Of a DNA stretch of 61,476 nt, positions 24,587 to 32,313 are shown piece after piece. Each line of letters starts with the position of its first letter. Position 1 is the first letter of the stretch. A model generated the notes under the pieces. That model searched no databases. It saw nothing but the letters and a program-made list of their open reading frames with translations, and was not told the DNA's origin. The translations under genes and the position numbers were made by a program. Source of the DNA: a virus; IMG/VR virus record IMGVR_UViG_3300035670_000213, positions 1 through 61,476 of that record, one strand, 5' to 3'.

Positions 24587-25018
24587 ACGGAACAGGAAAA
24601 CCTTTCCTTCATTCTGCGGATTCTTAGGATCAGAAATCACATAAATGTTAGAAATATACTGCTGCTTACGCTTACGCTTACGAACAATTTCTTTATTCGC
24701 CTCAATACCAGTTGCCCACAATTCCGAGTTCATTTCACTAATCTTATCCTGCTTGCCGATTGTTGTTAGTGAATTTTCGATATACCATCCACCCGGACCC
24801 TGAAATGAGTGCGAAAACAGTGTGATCCATGGTAGCTTATCGTCCTTACCTGCTGGTAGAAAACGAAACAATGCGGTGCCATTTCCGGTCTTTTCGTCGA
24901 TTGGTTGGGACCAAAAACGATCATCCTGGTACTTATTACCACTCGACATCTTATCTAGTTCTGCTACTAGGTTTGTTAGATTTGCCTTTGACTTCTTCTT
25001 TAGATCTGCGAAATTCAT
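24587..25018 (-). CDS. 32: gene 32 exon 1: single-stranded DNA-binding protein, amino part
   Basis: 144 residues. MNFADLKKKSKANLTNLVAEL resembles the gp32 cooperativity domain (in part LKKKSKANL), followed by DDRFW, TALFRFLPAGKD and PGGWYIENS..TTIGKQD. T4 gp32 holds zinc through Cys-Cys-Cys-His; this copy lacks an evident Cys cluster in the matching stretch. gp32 coats single-stranded DNA at the fork and binds gp59 and UvsY, both encoded upstream. AAGGAT lies before ATG, and the gene before it stops at the adjacent base. Confidence 0.93.
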
Positions 25019-25315
25019 TTAATTATCCTTCTTTCTTTTTAACTGTGCTTCTAGTTTTGCTATTTGTGCTTTGTAATCGCTAATTTGCTTTTCGTATTCT
25101 GCTACTGTATTCTTATGTGAATAATACATTCGTGCAGTCAACCCTTCGACAACATCGATTTGTTCTTTTAATTCTTCGAACAATCCGATAATTGCTGATT
25201 CATCTTCCATATAATCCTCGTCGAAGATATTGAAATCATCGGAACAGTATCCGCATCCTTCGCAATCTTCCGACTCCGGATCATCATCATCTAATCTAAT
25301 TAATTCATCATCCAT
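25019..25315 (-). CDS. small acidic coiled-coil protein upstream of gene 32
   Basis: 98 residues. Asp/Glu-rich amino part with CEGCGYC (about 18-24), then a helix with regular hydrophobic spacing through the end (ISDYKAQIAKLEAQLKRKK). GAGGAG precedes ATG. Its stop touches the gene 32 start. Not recognised as a T4 gene. Confidence 0.6.
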   Translation of the reverse strand: MDDELIRLDDDDPESEDCEGCGYCSDDFNIFDEDYMEDESAIIGLFEELKEQIDVVEGLTARMYYSHKNTVAEYEKQISDYKAQIAKLEAQLKRKKDN

Positions 25316-25374
25316 ACTAACTCCTCATAACTATGGTATAACATCATCATAACAATGTCAATCTTATTTAGTAA

Positions 25375-25995
25375 TTAATTTAAGGCTTCTTTCATCAATC
25401 TTAGTATCTTCTTTCTATCCGGTAATTTACTAACAATAAAAGGATGATATCTGTTCATGAGAGAGAATGACTCAATCCAAATCGGATCTGCATTGAATTT
25501 TTGATTTATTTTGTGTGTGAATCCGATAACCGAATCCAGACACATGAACGTTTCAATCGCTATCTCTTTTCTTATTAAGAATCTAAAAATAATAGGGTGT
25601 CCGTCTGTGATCTTGAATATCTCGGATAGATCTATATCCGATCTAAGACAATATTCTCTGATATAGGATAAATCTTTCTTGAATGAATAATCAAACGCCT
25701 CGTAGTATCCTAACCATTTGAGGTATCGATCTTCATTGTCTTTCGTCAACAAATCCTTAACCCAGAAATCTCGATTATGTATTTGTTCTACTAGTAGTTT
25801 ACCAAGAAATTTATCTCTACCGAACTTAACGGCTAACTTATCGAAATAATATCTATCTTTTCGCTTCTCGAAAGATCCGACCGATGCCTTTGTCTTTCCT
25901 CCATATTTGAAAAAATCATAGGTATTGCCTTCTGCGAAGTGAAACTTGAAAGCCAGATAAGTTACATATGCATCATATCCGGTAAAGTCACTCAT
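25375..25995 (-). CDS. 59: helicase loader gp59-like
   Basis: 206 residues, T4 gp59 has 217. YDFFKYGGKTKASVGSFEKRKDRYYFDKL (in parts YDFFKYGGK and FEKRKDRYYF) is the most conserved gp59 region; the helical rest matches in size. gp59 loads gp41 helicase on gp32-coated forks. Gene order 32-59-33 is as in T4. Four-base overlap with gp33 gene. Confidence 0.85.
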   Translation of the reverse strand: MSDFTGYDAYVTYLAFKFHFAEGNTYDFFKYGGKTKASVGSFEKRKDRYYFDKLAVKFGRDKFLGKLLVEQIHNRDFWVKDLLTKDNEDRYLKWLGYYEAFDYSFKKDLSYIREYCLRSDIDLSEIFKITDGHPIIFRFLIRKEIAIETFMCLDSVIGFTHKINQKFNADPIWIESFSLMNRYHPFIVSKLPDRKKILRLMKEALN

Positions 25996-26264
25996 AGTGG
26001 CAACGATCTTCCGTTATATTCTTTCTTGAGTAATCTGAGTTCTCTAGCAGAAGCTTCAATCTTCGATCTTAGAGAAGAAGGTATAATCTTGGATATCGCC
26101 ATAGGATCGTAATTATTCTTCTCACAGAAATGAGTCGTGGCTTCGAGATAATTCATGTTGAACTTATCGACTAACTCCGTCACTGATTGAAGAATGTCTT
26201 CGGGTTTAAGTATAATGTCTTCTATAGATGGTAAATCGTTTTGTATCATTTGTGTAAGTATCAT
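25992..26264 (-). CDS. 33: late transcription co-activator gp33-like
   Basis: 90 residues. FNMNYLEATTHFCEKNN and then IIPSSLRSKIEA match the RNA polymerase flap-binding and neighbouring core of T4 gp33 (MSYLEATTAF in T4). gp33 links RNA polymerase to the sliding clamp and is needed for late transcription, in agreement with the TATAAATA promoters in this window. ATG is six bases after TATCAT. Confidence 0.85.
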   Translation of the reverse strand: MILTQMIQNDLPSIEDIILKPEDILQSVTELVDKFNMNYLEATTHFCEKNNYDPMAISKIIPSSLRSKIEASARELRLLKKEYNGRSLPL

Positions 26265-26270
26265 ACTTCA

Positions 26271-26299
26271 ATGATAACATCTAGTTAATAAGTTGTCAA
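26271..26299 (-). promoter_or_regulatory. sigma70-like promoter TTGACA-N17-TATCAT before gene 33
   Basis: Consensus -35, 17-base spacer and -10 TATCAT, six bases before ATG 26264; leaderless transcript of 33-59-32 expected. Confidence 0.82.
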
Positions 26300-26330
26300 G
26301 AAAAAAGTTAGAAATAATTTACGAATTCAC

Positions 26331-26359
26331 TTGACAAGGGCTTCTAGAATAGTTATAAT
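26331..26359 (+). promoter_or_regulatory. orphan sigma70-like promoter TTGACA-N17-TATAAT on plus
   Basis: Perfect hexamers and spacing, pointing into minus-strand genes. The nearest ATG downstream is followed at once by TAG, so no protein is served. Confidence 0.85.
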
Positions 26360-26365
26360 AAGTAT

Positions 26366-26460
26366 GTAGCGGTTTTAAGTAATAGTATTATATAGATTAA
26401 CCGAGATACGAAGTCTAGTGCGAAGCACTAAGGGGTAAGGATATACTGAGTCCTTGAAGA
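26366..26460 (+). ncRNA. candidate antisense/small RNA from orphan promoter
   Basis: Predicted transcript begins near 26366. CGGTT...AACCG (26370-26403 area), TAGTGC-GAA-GCACTA (about 26413-26427) and AAGGA...TCCTT (about 26437-26455) can form three hairpins. It overlaps the 3' end of the 26428 gene in antisense. The 3' end is unknown. Confidence 0.4.
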
Positions 26461-26634
26461 CATTCCTTGAGTATAATCCTCAAGTAATTCTCGGAATATA
26501 ACCCTGGCTTGTACTTGACCTAGATTCTCTTTAGCAGTAATCATGATTCTTCGATCAAGTTCAACCATTGCTTCTTCGACATTCGTTGGTATAATTCGTT
26601 CATAAGAACGAGTTGGAATCTTTATAATATCCAT
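26428..26634 (-). CDS. small protein between uvsW and gene 33
   Basis: 68 residues, MDIIKIPTRSYERIIPTN then a long helix (EEAMVELDRRIMITAKENLG). It begins one base after the uvsW C-half stops. Not recognised; T4 uvsW.1 has this position but a different sequence. Confidence 0.6.
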   Translation of the reverse strand: MDIIKIPTRSYERIIPTNVEEAMVELDRRIMITAKENLGQVQARVIFRELLEDYTQGMSSRTQYILTP

Positions 26635-26635
26635 T

Positions 26636-28045
26636 TTACTTCTCCAGGTCTACGTTCACTATCTTGTAATTGAAGTTCTCTTGAACATATATCTTAGCTC
26701 TCTCAAGAAAGTGCTTCATCGAGAAATTGGTTTTGTTCTTGTACTTCAGATCATCAACGATATCAAACAGTATCGCTGGTCCTATCTTATTTATAGACAA
26801 TCTGAGTACTCTACCGATTGATTGAAGTACTCTTATCTTTGATTTGGAAGGATGGGTGAATATGATATTCTGGAGTGACGGAATATTAATACCAGTAGAA
26901 AATATCTGAGAAGAAGCCACGATAATTCCATTATCAATAGAGTTTATTTTGATTCTTATATCTTCACGAATATCTACATCAGTTCCGCCATAGATGAAAT
27001 AAACTGGTCTATCTGTATATTTCTGTATGAGATTGTATAGTATTTCGCCGTGAGTTTCTACTCTTGAGAACAGAACCAAGGTATTTCCTTTGGCACTCGC
27101 AGCTAATTTGGCTATGAATTTGTTTCTTTTATCATTAGAAATCAAAAACTTTACTTCATCTTCGTAGGTGAAATCTTTCGCCGCTTTTCTGGAAGCGTCG
27201 GAATATGAAAGAACTAGTACATTAATCTTGAAGTCAGATAACTGAGATTTGCTGATTAGATCGGCAGTTGTTGTGAATTGTTTCGCCTTACCGAATATTC
27301 CTTCTAGTTGTAATTGATGAATCTTTTCACCAGAAAGAGTTCCGGTGAATCCGTGCCTGAATCTCGCATTAACGCATTTATCGAATAATTTAGATACTTC
27401 TTTGGCAGAATACAAATGACATTCATCACCAATAATTGTTTCAACATCTTCGAAGTAACTCAGTGGTTTATCATATAAACTCTGCCAAGTACTTATACGA
27501 ATGCGTTTGTTTTCTCTCTCCATCCCAGAATATATCCTGGTTACTTTAGAAGAATGATCCCAATCGGGAAAATAATCCCCGATATCCGAATACAATTGTT
27601 CTACTAGCGAGGTGGTGGGGCAAATTAGAAGAATATTTCCTTCTGTGTTCTCGTAATAAAACTTAATTAGAGAAGATATTATGAAAGACTTACCGGAATT
27701 ATGATGAGTCAACCCAGATAGAATATACGATTCATGATCCGCATCGACAGTGAAATCGATCCAATCGTTATTGGGTTTTGGTGTTATTTTAGTTACAGTC
27801 TTAGATGAAATTTGATCTCCAATAGAGAATGAATCAATAGTTCTCCATTCTTCATTATCATCCAGAATTAAATGCTTAGTTGACCCGGTTAGAATAGTTC
27901 CATCATTAAATTCTAATTGAATACCTGGGGTGTTCTTTTTATATGCATCTATAACAGATTCCCAACCAGTTTTTGTGAATACTTTCGGTTTTCCGCCAGA
28001 TTTAACTAGGTCGTATAGTTCGTTTAAGGTTATTGTTGTTCTCAT
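26636..28045 (-). CDS. uvsW: UvsW helicase, carboxy part preceded by carboxy half of a split intein
   Basis: 469 residues from ATG 28045 (GAGA before it). Residues 1-116 are intein: block B TILTGSTKHLIL near 50-61, then VDADHESYILSGLTHHN with the terminal HN (blocks F and G). Residue 117 starts the extein, SGKSFIISSL, the second half of the Walker A loop. It continues with IIGDECHLY (DExx), FTGTL and QSIGRVLR (motif VI) of an SF2 helicase. After splicing to the 29204-29710 product the enzyme has about 489 residues (T4 UvsW 503). UvsW unwinds R-loops and branched DNA. Confidence 0.93.
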   Translation of the reverse strand: MRTTITLNELYDLVKSGGKPKVFTKTGWESVIDAYKKNTPGIQLEFNDGTILTGSTKHLILDDNEEWRTIDSFSIGDQISSKTVTKITPKPNNDWIDFTVDADHESYILSGLTHHNSGKSFIISSLIKFYYENTEGNILLICPTTSLVEQLYSDIGDYFPDWDHSSKVTRIYSGMERENKRIRISTWQSLYDKPLSYFEDVETIIGDECHLYSAKEVSKLFDKCVNARFRHGFTGTLSGEKIHQLQLEGIFGKAKQFTTTADLISKSQLSDFKINVLVLSYSDASRKAAKDFTYEDEVKFLISNDKRNKFIAKLAASAKGNTLVLFSRVETHGEILYNLIQKYTDRPVYFIYGGTDVDIREDIRIKINSIDNGIIVASSQIFSTGINIPSLQNIIFTHPSKSKIRVLQSIGRVLRLSINKIGPAILFDIVDDLKYKNKTNFSMKHFLERAKIYVQENFNYKIVNVDLEK

Positions 28046-28066
28046 AATTCTCAAAAATTCAATTTT

Positions 28067-28074
28067 TATAAATA
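28067..28074 (+). promoter_or_regulatory. T4 late promoter TATAAATA for the uvsW-gap endonuclease
   Basis: Perfect consensus on plus, 88 bases before the endonuclease ATG. It faces a minus-strand TATAAATA at 28144-28151. Confidence 0.7.
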
Positions 28075-28110
28075 ATTAATGCGGTTAGATTATTGTAGCG
28101 CAATAATCAA

Positions 28111-28164
28111 CAATAGGATAGTATATTGCTGTCCCGCAAATAATATTTATAGGATAGTATAATG
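28111..28164. repeat. 13-bp direct repeat in the uvsW gap
   Basis: ATAGGATAGTATA occurs twice, near 28113 and 28150, in the short space between uvsW C-half and the endonuclease start. It may be a regulator site or a scar of endonuclease insertion. Confidence 0.55.
28144..28151 (-). promoter_or_regulatory. T4 late promoter TATAAATA for the uvsW C-half
   Basis: Perfect consensus on minus, about 100 bases before ATG 28045. It gives the C-half its own late transcript although it is cut off from the N-half by the antisense endonuclease gene. Confidence 0.7.
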
Positions 28165-29223
28165 TTTAAACAACAATATTTAGAAAAGTTGAAAACACAT
28201 TTTAATGATGATGTAATACAACACTTATCACAAAAAGACACTAAGTTCATTAGATCGTTAATAGGGTTTAAAGATAACCTTAAAAATAATTGTGGATATG
28301 AATATGACACTAAGTCGATGAATATAGATTTAATCGAAGCCATTAAACATGATTTTAAGATATATAAAGATTCATTGATTGCCAACAATAAGAATGAAAA
28401 AATAATAACTGAAGAAAGATTTATTGTTTTTCTCAGAGATAAGATACTTGCAAAAGAACTTTATATTAAGTTTTGTATTAAGAAAACAAATAAAATGCGT
28501 GAAGTTGTAACAGAAAATCCACTATTATGTGATACTTCTCTGAATGGTTTTATCGCAAGAAATGGGGTTGAAATTGGAACAGAGAAATACTACACACACC
28601 TCAAGAATAAAAGAGAATCTAGTTTGAGGAGAATTTCTGGATGGATGAAGAAAGGTTATAGTGAAGAAGAATCTAAGATAATGCTTTCTAAACACCAAAC
28701 AACATTTTCTTTGGATTTATGTATTAAAAAATATGGATATGAAGTTGGTGTTCGAGTATGGAAAGAGCGACAAGATAGATGGCAAGCCACACTCAATAGC
28801 AAAAGTCCTGAAGAAATTGATGCTATTACCAGATCAAAAGTAACCAATCGACCTGGAGGTCCATCGTCAAAACCAGAAAAAGAATTATATGACATATTAT
28901 GTAGATCGTTTATAAATTTGGAACAACAATTCGTTCTTAGAAAAGGTAAAACTAGATTTGTATATGATTTTAGGTTTAACAATAAGTTAATAGAATTTAA
29001 TGGAACATACTGGCATTGTGATCCTAGAAAATACGAACCAGATTTTTTTAGAAAAGATTGCAAACTTTATGCTAAAGAGATTTGGGAAAAGGATAAAAAC
29101 AAAACAAATTTAGCCAAGGAAAATGGATTTGATGTTCTTGTTGTTTGGGAACTGGATTTCAAACAAAACAAAGAAGAGGTTATTAAGCAATGTATCAATT
29201 TCTTCAAGTGTCCCAAGGATTAG
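28162..29223 (+). CDS. free-standing VSR-like homing endonuclease in split uvsW
   Basis: 353 residues, opposite in orientation to uvsW. Residues about 110-235 hold repeats of the form L-x-x-C/F-I-x-x-Y/N-G-x-E-x-G (SLDLCIKKYGYEVGVRVWKE). The carboxy part GPSSKPEKELYDIL, then RFVYDFRFNNKLIEFNGTYWH and VLVVWELDF (in parts) is the VSR-like PD-(D/E)xK core common to endonucleases found between split-intein halves. Its last 20 bases overlap the 3' end of the uvsW N-half gene in convergent orientation. Confidence 0.9.
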   Translation: MFKQQYLEKLKTHFNDDVIQHLSQKDTKFIRSLIGFKDNLKNNCGYEYDTKSMNIDLIEAIKHDFKIYKDSLIANNKNEKIITEERFIVFLRDKILAKELYIKFCIKKTNKMREVVTENPLLCDTSLNGFIARNGVEIGTEKYYTHLKNKRESSLRRISGWMKKGYSEEESKIMLSKHQTTFSLDLCIKKYGYEVGVRVWKERQDRWQATLNSKSPEEIDAITRSKVTNRPGGPSSKPEKELYDILCRSFINLEQQFVLRKGKTRFVYDFRFNNKLIEFNGTYWHCDPRKYEPDFFRKDCKLYAKEIWEKDKNKTNLAKENGFDVLVVWELDFKQNKEEVIKQCINFFKCPKD

Positions 29224-29710
29224 GTTTAGTTCTCAATTTATGAAGTAGCTTAATATCATCTTCAGAAAGTTCAACATCAATTTGGGTGTCTGGGTGCAGA
29301 CACCCTGTGACTGAAACGACAATAGATCTTTTGCTACAGATACAATTCTTTAACCCATCAATCTGATAATCTCTGGCTTTAATCTCTACCCCACCAGAAA
29401 ATACTTTATTGGTTTCTAAGAATTTATCGGCCTGATCTTCAGAGAATCCTTTGTTATCGAAATCTTGATCGAAGTCGTAATCATTATCTTTCGCATATGA
29501 TTTGATGTAATGTGCAAGACCCTTACCGATTGTATTCGTTCTCTTATTGAGTAATCTTGCATACCCATCCCAAAGTTTCTTTTTGTAGATAGGCATATAT
29601 TTTGCACCAGGAACTTCGAAACTCAAGAGTTCATATAACTCTTGAATAATTCCTGGTTCGGCTTCTACAACGCAATGCGTTTCGTTTAATGATCTTAGGT
29701 ATATTTTCAT
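29204..29710 (-). CDS. uvsW: UvsW helicase, amino part followed by amino half of a split intein
   Basis: 168 residues. The first 136 match the UvsW start (MKIYLRSLNETHCVVEAEPG, GAKYMPIYKKKLWDG, ARDYQIDGL), ending in SIVVSVTG, the first half of Walker A. Residue 137 is Cys, the intein residue 1 (CLHPDTQIDVELSED), and only 32 intein residues follow before the stop: block A only. Cys1 and the C-half HN|S complete a class 1 intein. The short N-intein is the atypical split type. A perfect late promoter and a 6-bp hairpin precede ATG. Confidence 0.93.
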   Translation of the reverse strand: MKIYLRSLNETHCVVEAEPGIIQELYELLSFEVPGAKYMPIYKKKLWDGYARLLNKRTNTIGKGLAHYIKSYAKDNDYDFDQDFDNKGFSEDQADKFLETNKVFSGGVEIKARDYQIDGLKNCICSKRSIVVSVTGCLHPDTQIDVELSEDDIKLLHKLRTKPNPWDT

Positions 29711-29729
29711 GACAGGTATTTCACTGTCA
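29710..29729 (-). promoter_or_regulatory. hairpin overlapping the uvsW start codon
   Basis: TGACAG and CTGTCA form a six-pair stem with an eight-base loop; the stem includes the first base of the ATG. It would be the extreme 5' end of the late uvsW transcript and may limit translation. Confidence 0.5.
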
Positions 29730-29730
29730 G

Positions 29731-29738
29731 TATTTATA
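29731..29738 (-). promoter_or_regulatory. T4 late promoter TATAAATA before uvsW
   Basis: Perfect consensus on minus, 20 bases before ATG 29710; T4 uvsW is also late. Confidence 0.8.
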
Positions 29739-29739
29739 T

Positions 29740-30162
29740 CTATCTTTTCTTGTAGCCTTCTTTACTACCGAAAACCCTAACGGCATAGTACATCATTCTT
29801 CTTATCGGATAAGATACTCCAAGAACACCCATTGCCTCAAGAAAAATAAGATCTGATTCTTTCTTCGAGAATAATCTAACTTCACCATTAATAACAATCT
29901 CACCTTTATTTGCAGTCAGATAATCATGAACAACGGCTGCTTTGGTGTACTTACCTGTAGGTGGAAATACGCTCCACATGATTTTGGGTATTGTGGCGAA
30001 ATCGGTTTGAAATCCGGCAGGAACTTCAATAAATTCTTCTGAGTCTAAAGAACCTATGTAATAAACAAAAGTCTCTTGTATCTCCCAGATAGCTCTCTTA
30101 TCTTGTTCACCTACATATTTAACTACGAGTGGTTTTGTGAATGGTTTCGTAAAGTCGCTCAT
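29740..30162 (-). CDS. DUF1353 family protein
   Basis: 140 residues. VPAGFQTDFATIPKIMWSVFPP and then KAAVVHDYL are the defining DUF1353 blocks (PF07087), a family of small phage proteins of unknown function. It overlaps the upstream gene by four bases. Confidence 0.82.
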   Translation of the reverse strand: MSDFTKPFTKPLVVKYVGEQDKRAIWEIQETFVYYIGSLDSEEFIEVPAGFQTDFATIPKIMWSVFPPTGKYTKAAVVHDYLTANKGEIVINGEVRLFSKKESDLIFLEAMGVLGVSYPIRRMMYYAVRVFGSKEGYKKR

Positions 30163-31175
30163 TTGTTGTTTAGTAATTCTTTGTATGTGATATTAGACCA
30201 GTAATCTTTTTCTATTGTTGGTTCGCCTTTAGGAAATCGTCCTTTTAATATTTCAGTCGCATACAAAAGTGAATACTGGACATCTTTTGCTATAGCATCT
30301 TCACCTTTAGGGAACGGTCCCCCAATAACATCTCTTGCATAGTAATACGAATATTCGGTACTTTTACTTATAATACCTTCGGCTTCTGGCCAGCGACCAC
30401 GAATTACATTCTTGGCATACTCATAAATCCATTCGAGATTACGGGAAACTATAAGCTCCTTTTCAATCTGAGAATCTCTTTCGCCCCTTTTGATAACATC
30501 TGCGAATCGACTTCTTAGTGAAATTTTGGAGAATTCTTTTCTTTCAGCTTCTACTTCTGAATCGTGTGCATTATCGGCAATTTCTTCGACATCTAAACCA
30601 GTTTTTTCTTCGAAAACTTCCTTTGTTAATGGCTTATTCTTATTATCAAAAAACTCGTATAAATATGAATAACTGTAATAATTAATTTTCTTTATTTTAA
30701 GAGCAATAGCCCATTTTTCTCTCTTGTCATTCAAACAGAATATCATTATGATATTCTTATCCAAGAAATAATCTTCATAGTGTTCCTGATTTTGTTTGGA
30801 TACACACCAATCAGTTCCTCTTCCTTCATAACAGGAAGCTTCCTTATTTACCGGAATTATAATTCTCCAACCAGCCGCTTTTTGTTCTGGGGTGGTGATA
30901 TCCAGTACTTTACCTGGATCTTTTGCTTTACCCGATTTAGTTATCTCGGATTCCTTGGAATCTACGAATGACTTAAATTCATCGAAAGATTTTTTACCCC
31001 AAGTATCAATATTCTTTTCTTCGCCAGATATCCTTTGATTCTTACTCAGGGTTTTGAATCTATCGATATATAAGTTAACTTCATCTGGAGTGGCACCAGA
31101 ATCAATAAAGAACTTCGTGACTGTCTTGAAGTCTTCTTCGACTCTTATGATACTCTTGAATGATTGGATTTTCAT
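30159..31175 (-). CDS. phage protein with WCVS domain and FPxGE-type repeats
   Basis: 338 residues. Residues about 110-180 have GRGTDWCVSKQNQEHYEDYF, a domain frequent in large phages and of unknown function. Residues about 245-330 are three repeats of the form Y-A-x-x-V/I-I/L-x-G-R/P-F/W-P-x-G/A-E-x-x-I, ending close to the stop. Weak late-promoter-like ACTAAATA lies seven bases before ATG. Presumably a scaffold or binding protein; no catalysis visible. Confidence 0.6.
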   Translation of the reverse strand: MKIQSFKSIIRVEEDFKTVTKFFIDSGATPDEVNLYIDRFKTLSKNQRISGEEKNIDTWGKKSFDEFKSFVDSKESEITKSGKAKDPGKVLDITTPEQKAAGWRIIIPVNKEASCYEGRGTDWCVSKQNQEHYEDYFLDKNIIMIFCLNDKREKWAIALKIKKINYYSYSYLYEFFDNKNKPLTKEVFEEKTGLDVEEIADNAHDSEVEAERKEFSKISLRSRFADVIKRGERDSQIEKELIVSRNLEWIYEYAKNVIRGRWPEAEGIISKSTEYSYYYARDVIGGPFPKGEDAIAKDVQYSLLYATEILKGRFPKGEPTIEKDYWSNITYKELLNNK

Positions 31176-31192
31176 ATACTACTATTTAGTAA

Positions 31193-31624
31193 TTACCCAA
31201 TCTCCCCAGCATCAAACTTAATCATTGTGATAGCGTTCTTGATTGAGAATTCTCTTTGCTCGATTCCACGAAGGACCTTTTCGAGAAAGAAACATTTCTC
31301 TTTCTGGATATTGATTTTGTCTGTTAGGGTAATGATATCTTCGTCTGCTTCGATATATGTATCTAAATCTTGCTTGAGTATCTTGATATTGAGTGGACGT
31401 TCAAGATAATCTTCATCCGAAGCTTTACCTGAATAATATTCAAACTTATCCTTCTTCATACGAGCGAATTTACTATTAAGGGAATGAAGTGTTATTTTTT
31501 CGTTTCTGTATATCTCAAGATACTTCGCCAAGATTTGCGGAGTTCTTGTTGCTTCATCTACGAGATTGTATCTATCAATCTTCAAATCAACTTCAACTAG
31601 TTTGTATATATCTTCGAATTTCAC
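31193..31624 (-). CDS. uvsY: recombination mediator UvsY
   Basis: 143 residues (T4 137). FEYYSGKASDEDYLERPLNIKILKQDLDTYIEAD (in parts YYSGKASDED and ILKQDLDTYI) corresponds to the central UvsY region, and GIEQREFSIKNAITMIKFDAG to its end. UvsY loads UvsX onto gp32-covered DNA. It follows a RecB-like nuclease gene with a four-base overlap. Confidence 0.88.
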   Translation of the reverse strand: MKFEDIYKLVEVDLKIDRYNLVDEATRTPQILAKYLEIYRNEKITLHSLNSKFARMKKDKFEYYSGKASDEDYLERPLNIKILKQDLDTYIEADEDIITLTDKINIQKEKCFFLEKVLRGIEQREFSIKNAITMIKFDAGEIG

Positions 31625-32313
31625 GATAACTCCAATTTTGGTAGATGCTCTTTCAGAATATCTGCAAATGCTTTGTAATGTTTGGTACGTTGTGTCTTGA
31701 ATAACAATGGATTGGAATCATATGTTGACATGATAATAACAATGTTCTTGATTTTTATTCCGGTCATTTCTTCGAGCATTAACGAATATGCCGTACCTTG
31801 TACGAAATAATTCTCGATGTTTTCTTCTTTCTTTTCGTTCCTAGAAGTCTTGAAATCTATGATAGATAATTCGCCCTCGTACTCTCCGATACAATCGGTT
31901 CTACCAGCAACTCTTAACACATCGGAATATAATCCGGCTTCTTGGATTAAGATGTTATCTATTTTATTCAAGTAAGGTTCTATCGCATAGAACATATACT
32001 TAGCATGAGTTGTTGACTTAGATAGAAAATCCGGTTCATTATTCAAGTATCTCTCGACTACTTCATGTAGATTTGTTCCTACATCGCAAGCATATTTAGA
32101 AATAACTTCGGCTTCTTCGCCTAATGAAGCCTTCCATCTGTCTAGTGCGGGCTTAGAAACACAACCCAGGAGAGTTGTGATTGAAGGATATTTGTTTTCT
32201 TGTGGAGTTATATAATATCTTCTACCATTAATTTCCTGGGTTGTTATTTCCGGTAATTCGATTGGGTTATGTTTGAATGTCTTCACTTTCGTTTTCAACG
32301 GCTTCCTTAGCAA
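31621..32313 (-). CDS. PD-(D/E)xK exonuclease (RecB/Cas4-like)
   Basis: 230 residues. GTNLHEVVERYL (helix with H), GRTDCIGEYEGELSIIDFKTS with D...D-x-K, and FVQGTAYSLMLEEMTG with Q-x-x-x-Y form a full RecB-family nuclease core (order H, D, DxK, QxxxY). Similar genes lie beside uvsY and phoH in aquatic T4-like phages. The start overlaps phoH by 47 bases; a shorter start is possible but no internal ATG exists before the core. Confidence 0.85.
   Translation of the reverse strand: MLRKPLKTKVKTFKHNPIELPEITTQEINGRRYYITPQENKYPSITTLLGCVSKPALDRWKASLGEEAEVISKYACDVGTNLHEVVERYLNNEPDFLSKSTTHAKYMFYAIEPYLNKIDNILIQEAGLYSDVLRVAGRTDCIGEYEGELSIIDFKTSRNEKKEENIENYFVQGTAYSLMLEEMTGIKIKNIVIIMSTYDSNPLLFKTQRTKHYKAFADILKEHLPKLELS

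Noticed and set aside
22975-25018. Gene 32 as a pseudogene broken in two.
   Set aside because: The break fits group I intron rules (U at exon end, G at intron end, P1 pairing, P7 and P9 elements) and the fused protein is full-length.
26788-26795. TATAAATA on the minus strand inside uvsW.
   Set aside because: It is in conserved coding sequence, 150 bases from the next start; may be chance. Kept out of the promoter list.
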